33,650 nucleotides of DNA, from contig CAMHEN010000009.1 of the NCBI GenBank assembly GCA_946184165.1, positions 1-33,650 on the forward strand, read 5' to 3'. Under the pieces are notes generated by a model. The model searched no databases, had not been told where the DNA came from, and was given only the letters and a program-made list of their open reading frames with translations. Positions within the stretch are counted from its first letter, which is position 1; each line of letters opens with the position of its first letter. Positions 23,182 to 32,897 of the stretch are shown piece after piece. The position numbers and the translations under genes are program-made. The stretch is from an uncultured Clostridia bacterium. Lineage in GTDB: Bacteria; Bacillota; Clostridia; Oscillospirales; Oscillospiraceae.

Positions 23182-24632
23182 GGTCTTTCCTCCGGATTCG
23201 AACGTCTGCGCCGGAGCAGCGAGAGCATGTAGAGAAGACTCTCGTTCCGGAGCAGGCGGTTAATAAGTATGTAGACGACAACGCCGAGGATGATCTCGGC
23301 GAAGAGCTTCAGGATCTGCGGCAGCGCCAGAAGCCCGAAGGCCCGCACGGCACACGCCATGACAAGGGACGAGAGAAGCGATTTCCACACATCCCGCGCC
23401 TGGTCGAGGGCACTGTAGCCCAGGAGTTTTTTCAGCGGCAGGGAGGTCACCAGGGCGTCCAGCCAGGCAGAGAAGGCAAAGCCCGCCGCGATGGCCGGCA
23501 CCGTGCGAAAGCCCAGCACGCTCACGGCGAGCACAATGAGCATCAGCACCCGGCGCAAAACCTCCTGCTTCGCGTAGAGGTCGCTGCGCCCCAGGGACTT
23601 GAGGGCCACAAGGTTCGAGCTTGTGAGCGGGACCTGAGCCTCCCCGACGCTCATCAGGATGAGGAAGGGCACCGCGGGCAGCCACTTGTCCGTCAGCACG
23701 ACGCGCACGATGGGCTCCGCCGCCGCGGCCATGCCGAACATGATGGGGAAGATGATGAAACAGCCGAGCTTCTTCGTTCGCCGCAGAAGTTCCAGAAGTG
23801 TCTCCGGCTCATCCTGGGAGCGGGAGAGTACCGGGAACATGACGGACTGGATCGCCGCGTCCAGGTTGAGGGAGACGGTACTCGCGAAGGTCTGGCCGCG
23901 GTTGAAGTAGCCGAGCTGGGCTGTGGAAAAGCGTCTGCCGATGATGAGCGGGCGGAGATTGTTGTAGACCGTGGTGACGATGGATGCCGCCAGCATCTTG
24001 AGGCCGAAGCCGTAGAGCCGCCTGGCGCTCTCCAGGGAGAAGCGCTCCCGCGGGAACCAGCGCAGCACGCTCAGCATGGCAAGGGAGCTCACCGCGATCT
24101 GGGCAAAGAAGTAGCCCACCAGCGCCCAGAGCCCCGCGCCCCGGAAGGCAAGCCACACGCCGAGCGAGCCCGCCAGCACCGTCGCCGCGAGATTGCAGAA
24201 CATCATCTCCCGAAAGCGCATCTCCCGCTGCATCCGGGCCACCTGGATGGAGTTGAAGGCGCTCAGAAGCAGGGAGAAGGAGAAAAAACGCAGGGGGCGC
24301 AGGAGTTCCTCGCTCCGAAAGTAACGGGCGATCGCGGGGGCTGTGAGCTGCAAAAACCCGATCATGACGCAAGAGAGGCCCAAGGTGATGAGAAACACGG
24401 TGGAATAATCCCGTTCGTCCGCCTCCCGCGTCTGGACGAGGGCAGTACTGAGCCCGCTGTCGATGAGCGTGAGGGAGAGGTCTGTAAACACCGTGAGCAG
24501 CGCGACCTGGCCGAAAACCTCCGGGGCCAGAAGCCGCGCCAGCAGGATGCTGATGACGAAGCCAAGGCCCTTGACCGCAAAGCGCTCGGTAAATTTATAG
24601 GCCAGGGACCGGACGATCGTCTGCTTATCCAT
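23178..24632 (-). CDS. Polysaccharide flippase (Wzx/oligosaccharide exporter family)
   Basis: Multi-TM; FTERFAVKGLGFVISILLARLLAPEVFGQVALLTVFTDLSLTLIDSGLSTALVQ. Confidence 0.92.
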   Translation of the reverse strand: MDKQTIVRSLAYKFTERFAVKGLGFVISILLARLLAPEVFGQVALLTVFTDLSLTLIDSGLSTALVQTREADERDYSTVFLITLGLSCVMIGFLQLTAPAIARYFRSEELLRPLRFFSFSLLLSAFNSIQVARMQREMRFREMMFCNLAATVLAGSLGVWLAFRGAGLWALVGYFFAQIAVSSLAMLSVLRWFPRERFSLESARRLYGFGLKMLAASIVTTVYNNLRPLIIGRRFSTAQLGYFNRGQTFASTVSLNLDAAIQSVMFPVLSRSQDEPETLLELLRRTKKLGCFIIFPIMFGMAAAAEPIVRVVLTDKWLPAVPFLILMSVGEAQVPLTSSNLVALKSLGRSDLYAKQEVLRRVLMLIVLAVSVLGFRTVPAIAAGFAFSAWLDALVTSLPLKKLLGYSALDQARDVWKSLLSSLVMACAVRAFGLLALPQILKLFAEIILGVVVYILINRLLRNESLLYMLSLLRRRRSNPEERP

Positions 24633-24641
24633 GTCCGCCCC

Positions 24642-25661
24642 TCACCTCCCCCGGTAGACACGGGTGCAGAAGAACACCAGCGCGTCAAATTTTCCCTGAT
24701 CCAGAAGCTGCAGGGCGCGCCGGTTCAGCACACCGCGCAGACCGGAGGCTCCGCTGTAGCCCTTGGACAGAAAGTCCCGGTAAAATGCCGCGTCCCGGAT
24801 GCTCCGGAGGGCGGCGTTCCGGTCCTCCCGGTCCGGGCAGCCGCGGCAGATACGCTTGATTTCGATGACCAGGGTGTCGAGCAGGTGGTCCCGATAGCGG
24901 GCGTAATCCGCCTCGTCAAAGAGCGAGAGGCGGCGAAGCCAGGCATAGACGAATTCGTCCAGCGTAAAATCCGCCCGGTAGCCCGTAAAGCGAACCGAGT
25001 GGGTAATGCTGCTGCTGTTGTAGCGGTAGAGGTAGAGCTCATCCTCGAGAAAAAGGAAGCTCTCCGCGTTTTCCAGGATCTCGGTACTCTGCAGGAGATC
25101 CTCGCCCCGGCTGATGTGAAACCAGGGGGAGAAGTCCCGCCCGTCAAAGCAGTTTCTCCGCACACACTTGCGCCAGAGTGCGTTGTAGGTGCTGTCGCTC
25201 AGAACGATGCCGGTCACCTGCCGGCGGTCCCGCAGGACCTGCCCGCAGAGGGGGCCGGGGTTCACCGCGTGCAGTACGCCTCCCGGAGCGTCGGAGCGCG
25301 CGCCGTAGATGACGCAGTCCGCCCCGCTCTCCCGCACCGCCCTGTCGAGGGTCTCAAAGGCGCGGGGCAGGAGCGAATCGTCGGAGTCGACAAAGAGGAT
25401 ATAGTCGCCCCGCGCCCGTTCGATGGCATAGCGCCGGGCGGACATGAGGCCGCCGTTGGGCTTGTGGAAGACGTGCACGCGCGCATCCCGCGCGGCGTAT
25501 TCGTTACAGAGGATGCCGCTTTTGTCCGTGGATCCGTCGTCCACCACGAGAAGCTCGAGATTTTCATAGCCCTGGGTGAGGATGGAATCCAGGCATTCGC
25601 CCACGAAGGGCTCCACATTGTAGACGGGGATGAGGACGCTGAAAAAAACTGAATCACCCAT
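24642..25661 (-). CDS. Glycosyltransferase family 2
   Basis: FSVLIPVYNVEPFVGECLDSILTQGYENLELLVVDDGSTDKSGILCNEY...DYILFVDSDDSL; ATG at 25661. Confidence 0.95.
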   Translation of the reverse strand: MGDSVFFSVLIPVYNVEPFVGECLDSILTQGYENLELLVVDDGSTDKSGILCNEYAARDARVHVFHKPNGGLMSARRYAIERARGDYILFVDSDDSLLPRAFETLDRAVRESGADCVIYGARSDAPGGVLHAVNPGPLCGQVLRDRRQVTGIVLSDSTYNALWRKCVRRNCFDGRDFSPWFHISRGEDLLQSTEILENAESFLFLEDELYLYRYNSSSITHSVRFTGYRADFTLDEFVYAWLRRLSLFDEADYARYRDHLLDTLVIEIKRICRGCPDREDRNAALRSIRDAAFYRDFLSKGYSGASGLRGVLNRRALQLLDQGKFDALVFFCTRVYRGR

Positions 25662-26745
25662 GCAGGATCTCCTCCGCATACTGCCGCCACCGGTCGAAGA
25701 CGACGTCCGGGCGGAAACCCTCCGCCGTCTCCCGCGCAGCCCTGCCCATACGCTCCGCCGCGGCGGGATTCTGCAGCATCTGGCAAAGCGCCCCGGACAG
25801 CGCCTCTTCATCCCCCGGAGGGACGAGAAGACCGTTGACGCCGCTCTCGATGACCATGGCGGGCCCGCCGCCGAGACAGTCGGTGCTCACGCAGGGGAGC
25901 CCCAGGGCCATGGCCTCCAGCAGGGCGTTCGGCAGCCCCTCGTAATCCGAGGAGAGGGCGAAGACCTTCGCCCCTTTGATGGCGGAGGCCACGTCCGCAC
26001 TCACGCCCATGAGCTTCACGCGGGACGTGAGGCCCAGGGAATCAATAAGCCCCTGAAGCTCATCCCGCAGTTCACCCTGGCCGTAGAGCAGGAGATTATC
26101 CTCCGTCTCCCCGGCGATTTTCGAGAAAGCGCGGATCAGCAGGGCCTGGTTTTTCTGCCGGTTCAGGCGGCCCACCGAGACGATGTCCCGGTGCGGGCCG
26201 TCATATTGTACCTCGAAAAAGGAGGCGTTGACCTGGTTCATGATGATGCGGGACTTCTTCTGCAGCCGCTTCGGGAACCAGCGCTTCTCCTCCTCGGTCT
26301 GGAAGACGCAGCCCTCCGCCATGGGCATGAGGAGCCTGCCCACCACCTTGCCGGAGAGGCCGGGGTATTCCTTCTCGCTCGCGTTGCAGACGGAAACCAG
26401 CCGCTTGACCGGCAGCCCCAGCGAGGCCACCATCCCGCGGAAGTTCGGCTCCTGCATGCAGGTGATGAGAATGTCGGGCTTGTATTCCCGCAGCCAGCGC
26501 CGCAGCTTTCCGATGCGGCTGAGATTGCGCTTCAGGCGGGACTGCACGATCAGCTCAGGCTCCATGTTCAGGCGGGTCACCCTGTCGGACAGGGCGTACT
26601 CCACCCCGTTTGCGGGGGTGAAGGAGGTGACCAGCACCGTGCGGTACCCACACTGCTCAAAGCGCTCGGCAAGCTGGATGAAGACACGCTCCGCCCCGCC
26701 GCGGCCGAGGGAGTTGAGATAGAGCATAACGGTTTTTCCTGTCAT
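25654..26745 (-). CDS. Glycosyltransferase, GT4/GT1-like
   Basis: MTGKTVMLYLNSLGRGGAERVFIQLAERF...SVGRLNRQKNQALLIRAF...VFALSSDYEGLPNALLEAMALGLPCVSTDC; RBS before ATG 26745. Confidence 0.93.
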   Translation of the reverse strand: MTGKTVMLYLNSLGRGGAERVFIQLAERFEQCGYRTVLVTSFTPANGVEYALSDRVTRLNMEPELIVQSRLKRNLSRIGKLRRWLREYKPDILITCMQEPNFRGMVASLGLPVKRLVSVCNASEKEYPGLSGKVVGRLLMPMAEGCVFQTEEEKRWFPKRLQKKSRIIMNQVNASFFEVQYDGPHRDIVSVGRLNRQKNQALLIRAFSKIAGETEDNLLLYGQGELRDELQGLIDSLGLTSRVKLMGVSADVASAIKGAKVFALSSDYEGLPNALLEAMALGLPCVSTDCLGGGPAMVIESGVNGLLVPPGDEEALSGALCQMLQNPAAAERMGRAARETAEGFRPDVVFDRWRQYAEEILHG

Positions 26746-26756
26746 GGTGTTCTCCT

Positions 26757-27863
26757 TCAAAGGGCGCCCGCTTCCCCGGCAAGGCGCGTGTAGAGGGCGG
26801 TAAGCTTTGCGGCGCTGTCGCGGATATCAAAGCCCGCCTCGCGGATCGCCTCGGATGCATCCAGGCGCTTGCGGGGCTTTAAGAGCGCCTCGGCCCACAC
26901 ATCAGGATCCCCAAGGGGCAGATACTCCACCAGCGGGGAGACGTCCACCTCTCTTGTGATCGTGTCGGACAGGACGCAGGGCAGCCCCGCCGCCTGCGCC
27001 TCCACCACCGTCATGGGAAGCCCCTCCCACAGAGAGGGGAAGGCGAACACGTCCATCGCGCTCAAAAGCTCCGGCACATCGTCCCTGTTTCCGGTCATGA
27101 GTACCTGGTCGGCAACACCGAGGGCCACCGCCTTTTCAGCCATGGCCTGCTGCAGGGGCCCTACGCCCACGAGCAGCAGCACCGCGCCGGGATTTCGCTC
27201 GTGCACCTTCTGAAAGGCGTCGAGCAGGAAGGTATGGTTTTTCACGTCCCGAAAGCGGCCTACATTGCCGATCACGAAGCGCCCCCCGATCCCAAGGTCC
27301 CTGCGGTACTGCTCCCGCACCGAGGGGGCGAGGGTGAAGCGGCTCGTGTCGATGCCGTTCGGCAGGAGGACGAAGCGCTCGCTGCGGCAGGCGCGCTTTC
27401 CGTAGAGCCATTCGCCGGAGCCCTGGGAGCAGGCCATCAGAATATCGGCCTGGTCCCGCAGCGGGAGCTGGAGCACGGTTTTGACCGCTCCCTTGAGGCC
27501 GCTGCCGGAATTGGTGGAGTGGCTGTGGATGATGGTCTTGAGCCCGTGTTTCCTCGCCACCGGCAGATACAGGGAGGCGTAGCTGCGGGAGTGGGAGTGG
27601 AGGATACGGTACTCGGGATGGGTGTAGAAAAAATTATTCCAGTCCCGGCGGATCTCCCCGGCGTTGGTGCCGTGAAAGCCCGCGAGGGTATACACCCTGC
27701 CGCCCATGGCTTCGATCTCGGGAGCGAAGTAGGTCTCCCCCGGATGGTCGATGATAAAGTCGAACTGGATCTTTTCCCGGTCGATATTCCGGTAGATATT
27801 CATCATCATGGTCTGCGAGCCGCCCACGTCGAGACTCGCGATCATGTGCAGCACGCGGATCAT
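26757..27863 (-). CDS. Glycosyltransferase family 4 (EpsF-like)
   Basis: MIRVLHMIASLDVGGSQTMMMNIYRNIDREKIQFDF...IHSHSTNSGSGLKG...VFAFPSLWEGLPMTVVEAQAAGLPCVLSD. Confidence 0.93.
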   Translation of the reverse strand: MIRVLHMIASLDVGGSQTMMMNIYRNIDREKIQFDFIIDHPGETYFAPEIEAMGGRVYTLAGFHGTNAGEIRRDWNNFFYTHPEYRILHSHSRSYASLYLPVARKHGLKTIIHSHSTNSGSGLKGAVKTVLQLPLRDQADILMACSQGSGEWLYGKRACRSERFVLLPNGIDTSRFTLAPSVREQYRRDLGIGGRFVIGNVGRFRDVKNHTFLLDAFQKVHERNPGAVLLLVGVGPLQQAMAEKAVALGVADQVLMTGNRDDVPELLSAMDVFAFPSLWEGLPMTVVEAQAAGLPCVLSDTITREVDVSPLVEYLPLGDPDVWAEALLKPRKRLDASEAIREAGFDIRDSAAKLTALYTRLAGEAGAL

Positions 27864-28423
27864 CTCTCCGCCTCCCGGATCTCGATCACGGTCTCCCGCT
27901 TCTGGGTGACGACGGCGTTTGCGGGAATGCTCCCGCGCACGACGGTGTTCGCCCCGATGACGCAGTTGTCGCCGATGGTGGTGCCGCGCAGGATGACACA
28001 GTTTGCCCCGATCCAGACATTGCTGCCGATGACCACGGGGGCCGTGCGGTACTTCATGGCGGCGACGCCGCCCTCGGCCCTGTAGTCGTGGTCGTGATCA
28101 TAGATCTGCACGTTGGGGGACAGCAGCACGTTATCCCCCAGGGTAATGCTCTCCTGACAGGCGAGCATGTTGTTCGTATTGAGGGAGACGTTCTTCCCGA
28201 GGCGGCAGACGGCCCCCCGGCGCACCCGGAGGATGGCCCCGGCGCGCATCTTGAAGCCCGGCCCGATGCGAACCTCGCCCCCGCGGTCCAGGGTGATCTC
28301 CGTGTGCGGCGACACCTGACAGAGAGCGGGGCCCTCAAATTTCGCCCCATGCAGGAGCTTGAGGATTCCCATTTTCAGAAAGCCCGTGGGGTATACCCCG
28401 AGGGCGCGGATGTACTTGTTCAC
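27860..28423 (-). CDS. Acyltransferase, left-handed beta-helix (WbbJ/maltose O-acetyltransferase-like)
   Basis: QIYDHDHDYRAEGG...PVVIGSNVWIGANCVILRGTTIGDNCVIGANTVVRGSIPANAVV. Confidence 0.92.
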   Translation of the reverse strand: MNKYIRALGVYPTGFLKMGILKLLHGAKFEGPALCQVSPHTEITLDRGGEVRIGPGFKMRAGAILRVRRGAVCRLGKNVSLNTNNMLACQESITLGDNVLLSPNVQIYDHDHDYRAEGGVAAMKYRTAPVVIGSNVWIGANCVILRGTTIGDNCVIGANTVVRGSIPANAVVTQKRETVIEIREAER

Positions 28424-29517
28424 GCTTCGACCTCCCGGAGATAGGCGCCGATGACGAGCTCGCGGTCAAATTCCCGCGCGACCTTTTCGTGGCCCGCGAG
28501 GCCCATGCGCTCCCGCTCCTCCTTCGTGAGTGCGAGAAAGCGCTCGGCCTTTTCGATGAGCGCGGCGCTGCTGCCGGCCTCGAAGAGATAGCCCGTCACG
28601 CCGTCCTCCACCGCATCGCGGGAGCCGGGCACATCGGACACGATGCAGGCCCTGCCCGCCGCCGCAGATTCGAGCACCGCGTTCGGCACTCCCTCCCCGC
28701 CGTGGGAGGGCAGCACCGTGCAGTGGCAGCGGCGGATCCAGGCGTCGATATCCTTCTGGAAGCCGAGATATTCGATATAGCCCTCCGCCTGGTACCGGGC
28801 GAGCTTGTCCTTGTATACATCCTGCTCGATCCACCCGGCAAGATAGAAGCGGGCGTTCGGATGCCTGCGGCGGACGGCTACGGCGCAGTCGAGAAACTGA
28901 TCGACTCCCTTGACCTCCATAATGCGCCCGATATAGAGAAAGCGGATTTCCCCGTCGTCCGGCATGGGGGACAGCGCGTGCTGGCTCAGGTTCACACCGG
29001 AGCCGGGGATCAGTTCCCAGTTGTCCTTCACAATGCCGTGGCGGAGGAAGTAGTCCTTATCGTCGGCATTCTGGAAGAAGACCTTGTAGCAGTTTTTGAT
29101 GGACGCCCGGTAGAGGGCGCGGACGGTCACGGCCAGCAGATTGTCATAGGCCAGGGCGTTGCCGCGGCCCGTGATGTTGCAGACCTGCCTGAAGCCCAGG
29201 GCGTTCGAGGCCATGGAACCGTAGATATCGGGCTTGGAGGTGTAGCTGAAGATGACGTCCGGCTGCACTGCGCGCATGATTTCCTTATACTTGCGCAGGA
29301 GCTTCAGATCCTCCAGCGGATTCAAGCCCCGGCGGGACATGGGGGTCTCGATGATCTCGCAGCCGAGCTTCCGGAAGTATTCGTTCTGCTCGTCCGCGGG
29401 CATGGAGAGGACCACCCGGTGGCCCCGCTGCAGGAGCCGCTCGATCAGCTCCCGCCGGAAGGCGTAGAGCGTAATGAAGTGATTGGAGAGAAAAAGAACG
29501 GTTTTAGCGCTTCCCAT
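28420..29517 (-). CDS. Glycosyltransferase family 4 (PglA-like)
   Basis: MGSAKTVLFLSNHFITLYAFRRELIERLLQRGHRVVLSMP...DVIFSYTSKPDIYGSMASNALGFRQVCNITGRG; ATG 29517. Confidence 0.92.
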   Translation of the reverse strand: MGSAKTVLFLSNHFITLYAFRRELIERLLQRGHRVVLSMPADEQNEYFRKLGCEIIETPMSRRGLNPLEDLKLLRKYKEIMRAVQPDVIFSYTSKPDIYGSMASNALGFRQVCNITGRGNALAYDNLLAVTVRALYRASIKNCYKVFFQNADDKDYFLRHGIVKDNWELIPGSGVNLSQHALSPMPDDGEIRFLYIGRIMEVKGVDQFLDCAVAVRRRHPNARFYLAGWIEQDVYKDKLARYQAEGYIEYLGFQKDIDAWIRRCHCTVLPSHGGEGVPNAVLESAAAGRACIVSDVPGSRDAVEDGVTGYLFEAGSSAALIEKAERFLALTKEERERMGLAGHEKVAREFDRELVIGAYLREVEA

Positions 29518-30394
29518 GCAGATACTCCTCCACCTCGCGCCGAAGGCCGATCTCAAAGATCTCCGGCTCGTAGCCGAAGTCCCGGGTCGCCTTCTCATGG
29601 CTGAAGCTGCGGTCCTCCCCGAGGCGCAGCACCTTTTCCACATAGTCGATCCGCCCGCCGCTCAAAGCCCGGACGCTCCACGCGCCCGCCGCGCCGACGG
29701 CCATCGGCACGCTCAAAAAGCGGGTCTTCTTGCCGAGATAGATGCCGATCAGGCTGCAGAGCTCCCGCACGCTCAGGCGCCGGGAACCGGAGCAGACGTA
29801 GTCGAGCTCCGGCAGGCTCTCTTTCATAATGCACTGGTAATAGGCCCGGCCCAGGTCGCGGGCGTTCACCGGCTGGATAAAGGCGTGGCCCCCGTCAATC
29901 TGGGGCATGACCGGGAAGACGTCCACCATGCGGATGAACTTATGGATGTTGTGGTCGCACATGTCGCCGAAGATCATGGTGGGCCGGAGGATCGTGACGT
30001 TCATGCCGCGGTCGAGAAAAGGCTGCATCTTCGCCTCGATGTCCTTGTATTCACCGCTTGCCATGCGGTGCTTCGAGTAGATGCCGGTGGTATGTACAAG
30101 CACCATATGGCCCTGAAAGTCCGCCCGCTCCGCCGCCTCCAGAAGGGGAAGCGTCACGCGGATGCCCGCAATGTGCATGATACGGTCCGCCCCGTTCACC
30201 AGGCGGAAGAGATCCTCGTCATTCAAAAGATCTCCCACGACCTTCTCCACCCGCAGCCCGGAGGCGTCCAGCAGGCGGGTATCAGAGCTCTCGCGCACCA
30301 GGACGCGAAGCGTCCCGTCAAAACCGCCGCGCACGAGCTCCTCCAGAAAATATCGGCCGGTGTGTCCGGTGACGCCGGTTACCGCAAGAATCAT
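29504..30394 (-). CDS. NAD-dependent epimerase/dehydratase family protein
   Basis: MILAVTGVTGHTGRYFLEELVRGGFDGTLRVLVRESSD; short-chain-like Rossmann motif; RBS AAAGGAG. Confidence 0.9.
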   Translation of the reverse strand: MILAVTGVTGHTGRYFLEELVRGGFDGTLRVLVRESSDTRLLDASGLRVEKVVGDLLNDEDLFRLVNGADRIMHIAGIRVTLPLLEAAERADFQGHMVLVHTTGIYSKHRMASGEYKDIEAKMQPFLDRGMNVTILRPTMIFGDMCDHNIHKFIRMVDVFPVMPQIDGGHAFIQPVNARDLGRAYYQCIMKESLPELDYVCSGSRRLSVRELCSLIGIYLGKKTRFLSVPMAVGAAGAWSVRALSGGRIDYVEKVLRLGEDRSFSHEKATRDFGYEPEIFEIGLRREVEEYLHGKR

Positions 30395-30432
30395 GACAAT
30401 CTGCTCCTTTGAAGAGATCAATAAACTAAATC

Positions 30433-30461
30433 AGTATACCACGGAAAGGCCCTGTTTACAA
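30433..30461 (-). promoter_or_regulatory. Promoter for polysaccharide operon
   Basis: Minus strand TTGTAA, 17-bp spacer, TATACT. Confidence 0.65.
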
Positions 30462-30466
30462 CAAAT

Positions 30467-31357
30467 TTATCCTATGGCCCGGGTGAGGGTAAGATACACC
30501 GTCGCCATGCCGAGGATGGCGAGATGCAGGGGATAGACGGCATAGAACGCGAGCTTGAGTGGCTTGCCCTGTTTCCCGTTATACAGCAGGATCGGCACCA
30601 GGGAGAGCGCCGCCACGATGAAGTGGGAGGCGGGGTGCGGCATGGGGTCGATGATGTACTCCGCCACGCACCACAGCAGGATCACCCCCGCCTGGGAAAA
30701 GCGGCTGCCCCGGGCAAGCCAGATCGCAACGATGAGCGCCGCGCCGAGCGAGCGGTAGTCTGCGTTGTCCCGGATGAGGAAGAATACGCCGAAGAGGGCG
30801 AGGGCCTGCATCAGAAGCCGTATGATATCCCGCGTGGGGCTGATCGCCTCATCCAGTACGGCGATGACGGCGAGCCCCAGAGCAAGGGTATAAAAGACGT
30901 TCAGGCTGTCGCTGAGAATGCGGATGCCCGCGTACTCTACGCGCAACACCGCCGCCGCGAGTGCAAGTCCCAGAAGCAGGACGCTCCAGTCGGCGCGCAC
31001 CGTGGCATACCAGGCCACGCACGCCACGGCTATAAAGATCAGGCATACGAACCACCGGCTGCCGAGAGATATCACAAGTCCGTTGTCCTTCGGGAGATAG
31101 GTATAATCCATCGCCAGCACATAGGGGATCTGGGAAACGAAGGCGAAGGCCACGAGCCGCGTGAGATAACGCCTGACGCTGTGGGTCTTCTCATAGCCGT
31201 TCACGATCAGGTAGGCGTAGATTGGGAAGCCCAGGCGTCCGGCGGCGCGCAGGATCTCATAGAGGGACTTGTCTATAAAACGCGGGTGCAGAAAGATCGC
31301 GGTGTGGTCGATCAGCATGGAGCTCAGGGCCAGCAGCTTCATCCAGAAAACAGTCAA
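30467..31357 (-). CDS. TraX-like membrane protein
   Basis: MKLLALSSMLIDHTAIFL...AAGRLGFPIYAYLIVNGYEKTHSVRRYLTRLVAFAFVSQIPY; TTG start after GGAGGGG or internal ATG. Confidence 0.85.
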   Translation of the reverse strand: MTVFWMKLLALSSMLIDHTAIFLHPRFIDKSLYEILRAAGRLGFPIYAYLIVNGYEKTHSVRRYLTRLVAFAFVSQIPYVLAMDYTYLPKDNGLVISLGSRWFVCLIFIAVACVAWYATVRADWSVLLLGLALAAAVLRVEYAGIRILSDSLNVFYTLALGLAVIAVLDEAISPTRDIIRLLMQALALFGVFFLIRDNADYRSLGAALIVAIWLARGSRFSQAGVILLWCVAEYIIDPMPHPASHFIVAALSLVPILLYNGKQGKPLKLAFYAVYPLHLAILGMATVYLTLTRAIG

Positions 31358-31372
31358 GTTGATCCCCTCCTG

Positions 31373-32698
31373 TCACAGCTTTTCAAGAACTTTTTTGTAC
31401 GGAGCGAGCATTCCCTCGTTCATCTTGTCGCCGATCACGCGCTTGAGGCGTCGGCTCCGCAGCAGGACGCCCAGCGCGCTCAGCCCCAGCATCCGCGGCC
31501 AGCGCCTCTGAGGAAAGTCATAAAGCCCGTGGGCGCGGTAATAGAGGTGATCCTCCCGCATCATGCCGCGCATGAGCCACACGAGATCCCGGAAGATCTT
31601 CATCCCGCCCACGCCCCAGAAACTGCGCGGCGGATTGTAGCCGTGCTCCAGCGCCCAGCTCAGGCGCAGGGAGAGGGCGCGCAGGGAATCGGCGTCGGAC
31701 GCGAAGCCCGCGAGGAAACTGTGTCCCACGGAGGCCCGGGCCTCCAGCACGGTTTTGAGATTGTCCTCCCGGCTCATGTCGCCGTTTATGAGGTAGGCGA
31801 AGGGCTTGCCCTCGGCCACGGTGCGGTGGCCGTTGCAGAACTGCCGGTCATCATACATCTTGAAGCGCGCTCCCATGCTGTGGTCCCGCAGGGTGAAAGC
31901 GTAGACGATGGCGTCGGCAGTCTGGATCTCATCCCGCAGCAGAGCGTCGAAACCGTCGCGGTAGACGCATTTGCCGCTTGTGGCGCAGCTCAGGCAGCCG
32001 AGGCAGCCGCCCCGGAAGGAGAAGTCCGCAAGATTCACAAAGCGCGTGCAGTACGGAAAGGCCGCGCCGAAGTCCTTAATCAGGGCGCGCAGGCTCTCGT
32101 CTCCTGTTCTCAGGTCCGCTACGATCACCACGTCGAAGCCCTCTTCCTTCTTGCAGCCCTCAAGGCAGCTCACATAGGGCTTCGCCGGTTCGGCAGGTAC
32201 AGACGGAGCTTCCTCAAAGACGCCGTTTTCCGCGCAGAAGACCGCATACTCCAGAAACCGCTCCGCCTCCCGGCGGCCCCGCTTCTCCAGCAGATCCTCC
32301 ATATCGGCGGAGAGGCCGTGGATGACGCGCATGCCGAGATCATGAAAATTCTCCTCCAGGAAGCGGTGGGCCGTCACATCAAAAAAGTGCTTGGAGGTGG
32401 AAAGCTGCGTGACGTACTTGTCCCGGAGGGGGATACCGCTCTCCTTCAGAAGCTCCAGGAAGCGGTGGAGCTGGGAGGGAACAAGAAAGGAATAGACCGG
32501 GTAGGCAAAGATCACGAGTTCTGCCTTCCCCATGGCCTCGGCAGCGGGGGCCATATCCTTCTCGAAGGCGTCGAGCCCGGCAGCGGCGTTGAGATAAGAG
32601 AAGCTGTGCCGGGGAAAGCGCTTTTCGAGATAGAGACAGGTCTGGAGCGTGACGCTGAAACGCCCGCGCGGCGAGCCGTTGACAAAGAGAATATTCAT
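31373..32698 (-). CDS. Tandem flavodoxin-like / iron-sulfur flavoprotein-like NAD(P)H reductase
   Basis: N-terminal MNILFVNGSPRGRFSVTLQTCLYLEK; second domain GFDVVIVADLRTGDESLRALI...GGCLGCLSCATSGKCVYRD (CX2CX2CX5C). Confidence 0.8.
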   Translation of the reverse strand: MNILFVNGSPRGRFSVTLQTCLYLEKRFPRHSFSYLNAAAGLDAFEKDMAPAAEAMGKAELVIFAYPVYSFLVPSQLHRFLELLKESGIPLRDKYVTQLSTSKHFFDVTAHRFLEENFHDLGMRVIHGLSADMEDLLEKRGRREAERFLEYAVFCAENGVFEEAPSVPAEPAKPYVSCLEGCKKEEGFDVVIVADLRTGDESLRALIKDFGAAFPYCTRFVNLADFSFRGGCLGCLSCATSGKCVYRDGFDALLRDEIQTADAIVYAFTLRDHSMGARFKMYDDRQFCNGHRTVAEGKPFAYLINGDMSREDNLKTVLEARASVGHSFLAGFASDADSLRALSLRLSWALEHGYNPPRSFWGVGGMKIFRDLVWLMRGMMREDHLYYRAHGLYDFPQRRWPRMLGLSALGVLLRSRRLKRVIGDKMNEGMLAPYKKVLEKL

Positions 32699-32714
32699 GG
32701 ATCTCACCTTTACA

Positions 32715-32725
32715 TAACATTGTTA
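32715..32725. promoter_or_regulatory. Palindrome TAACATTGTTA upstream of flavoprotein
   Basis: Perfect 5-bp arms around one central base, within the promoter/5' UTR of the minus-strand gene. Confidence 0.35.
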
Positions 32726-32802
32726 ACTCCTCTTATTATTGCACACTGCCCCCCTTTCTGACAAGCCTTTTTCACAAAATTCGCCGAAAGTGAAAAACGC
32801 GC

Positions 32803-32831
32803 TTGACCCCGGCTCCGTCTTATTCTATACT
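32803..32831 (+). promoter_or_regulatory. Strong promoter for secreted protein
   Basis: TTGACC (32803-32808), 17-bp spacer, TATACT (32826-32831). Confidence 0.75.
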
Positions 32832-32897
32832 TATACTGTTCAAGATCATAAAAGCAAACAAATGATTTGATAAAATCTGAAACAGGAGGATATTTCC

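Noticed and set aside
30524-32761. 745-aa plus-strand ORF
   Set aside because: Shadow ORF antisense to TraX-like and flavoprotein genes; no domain signature.
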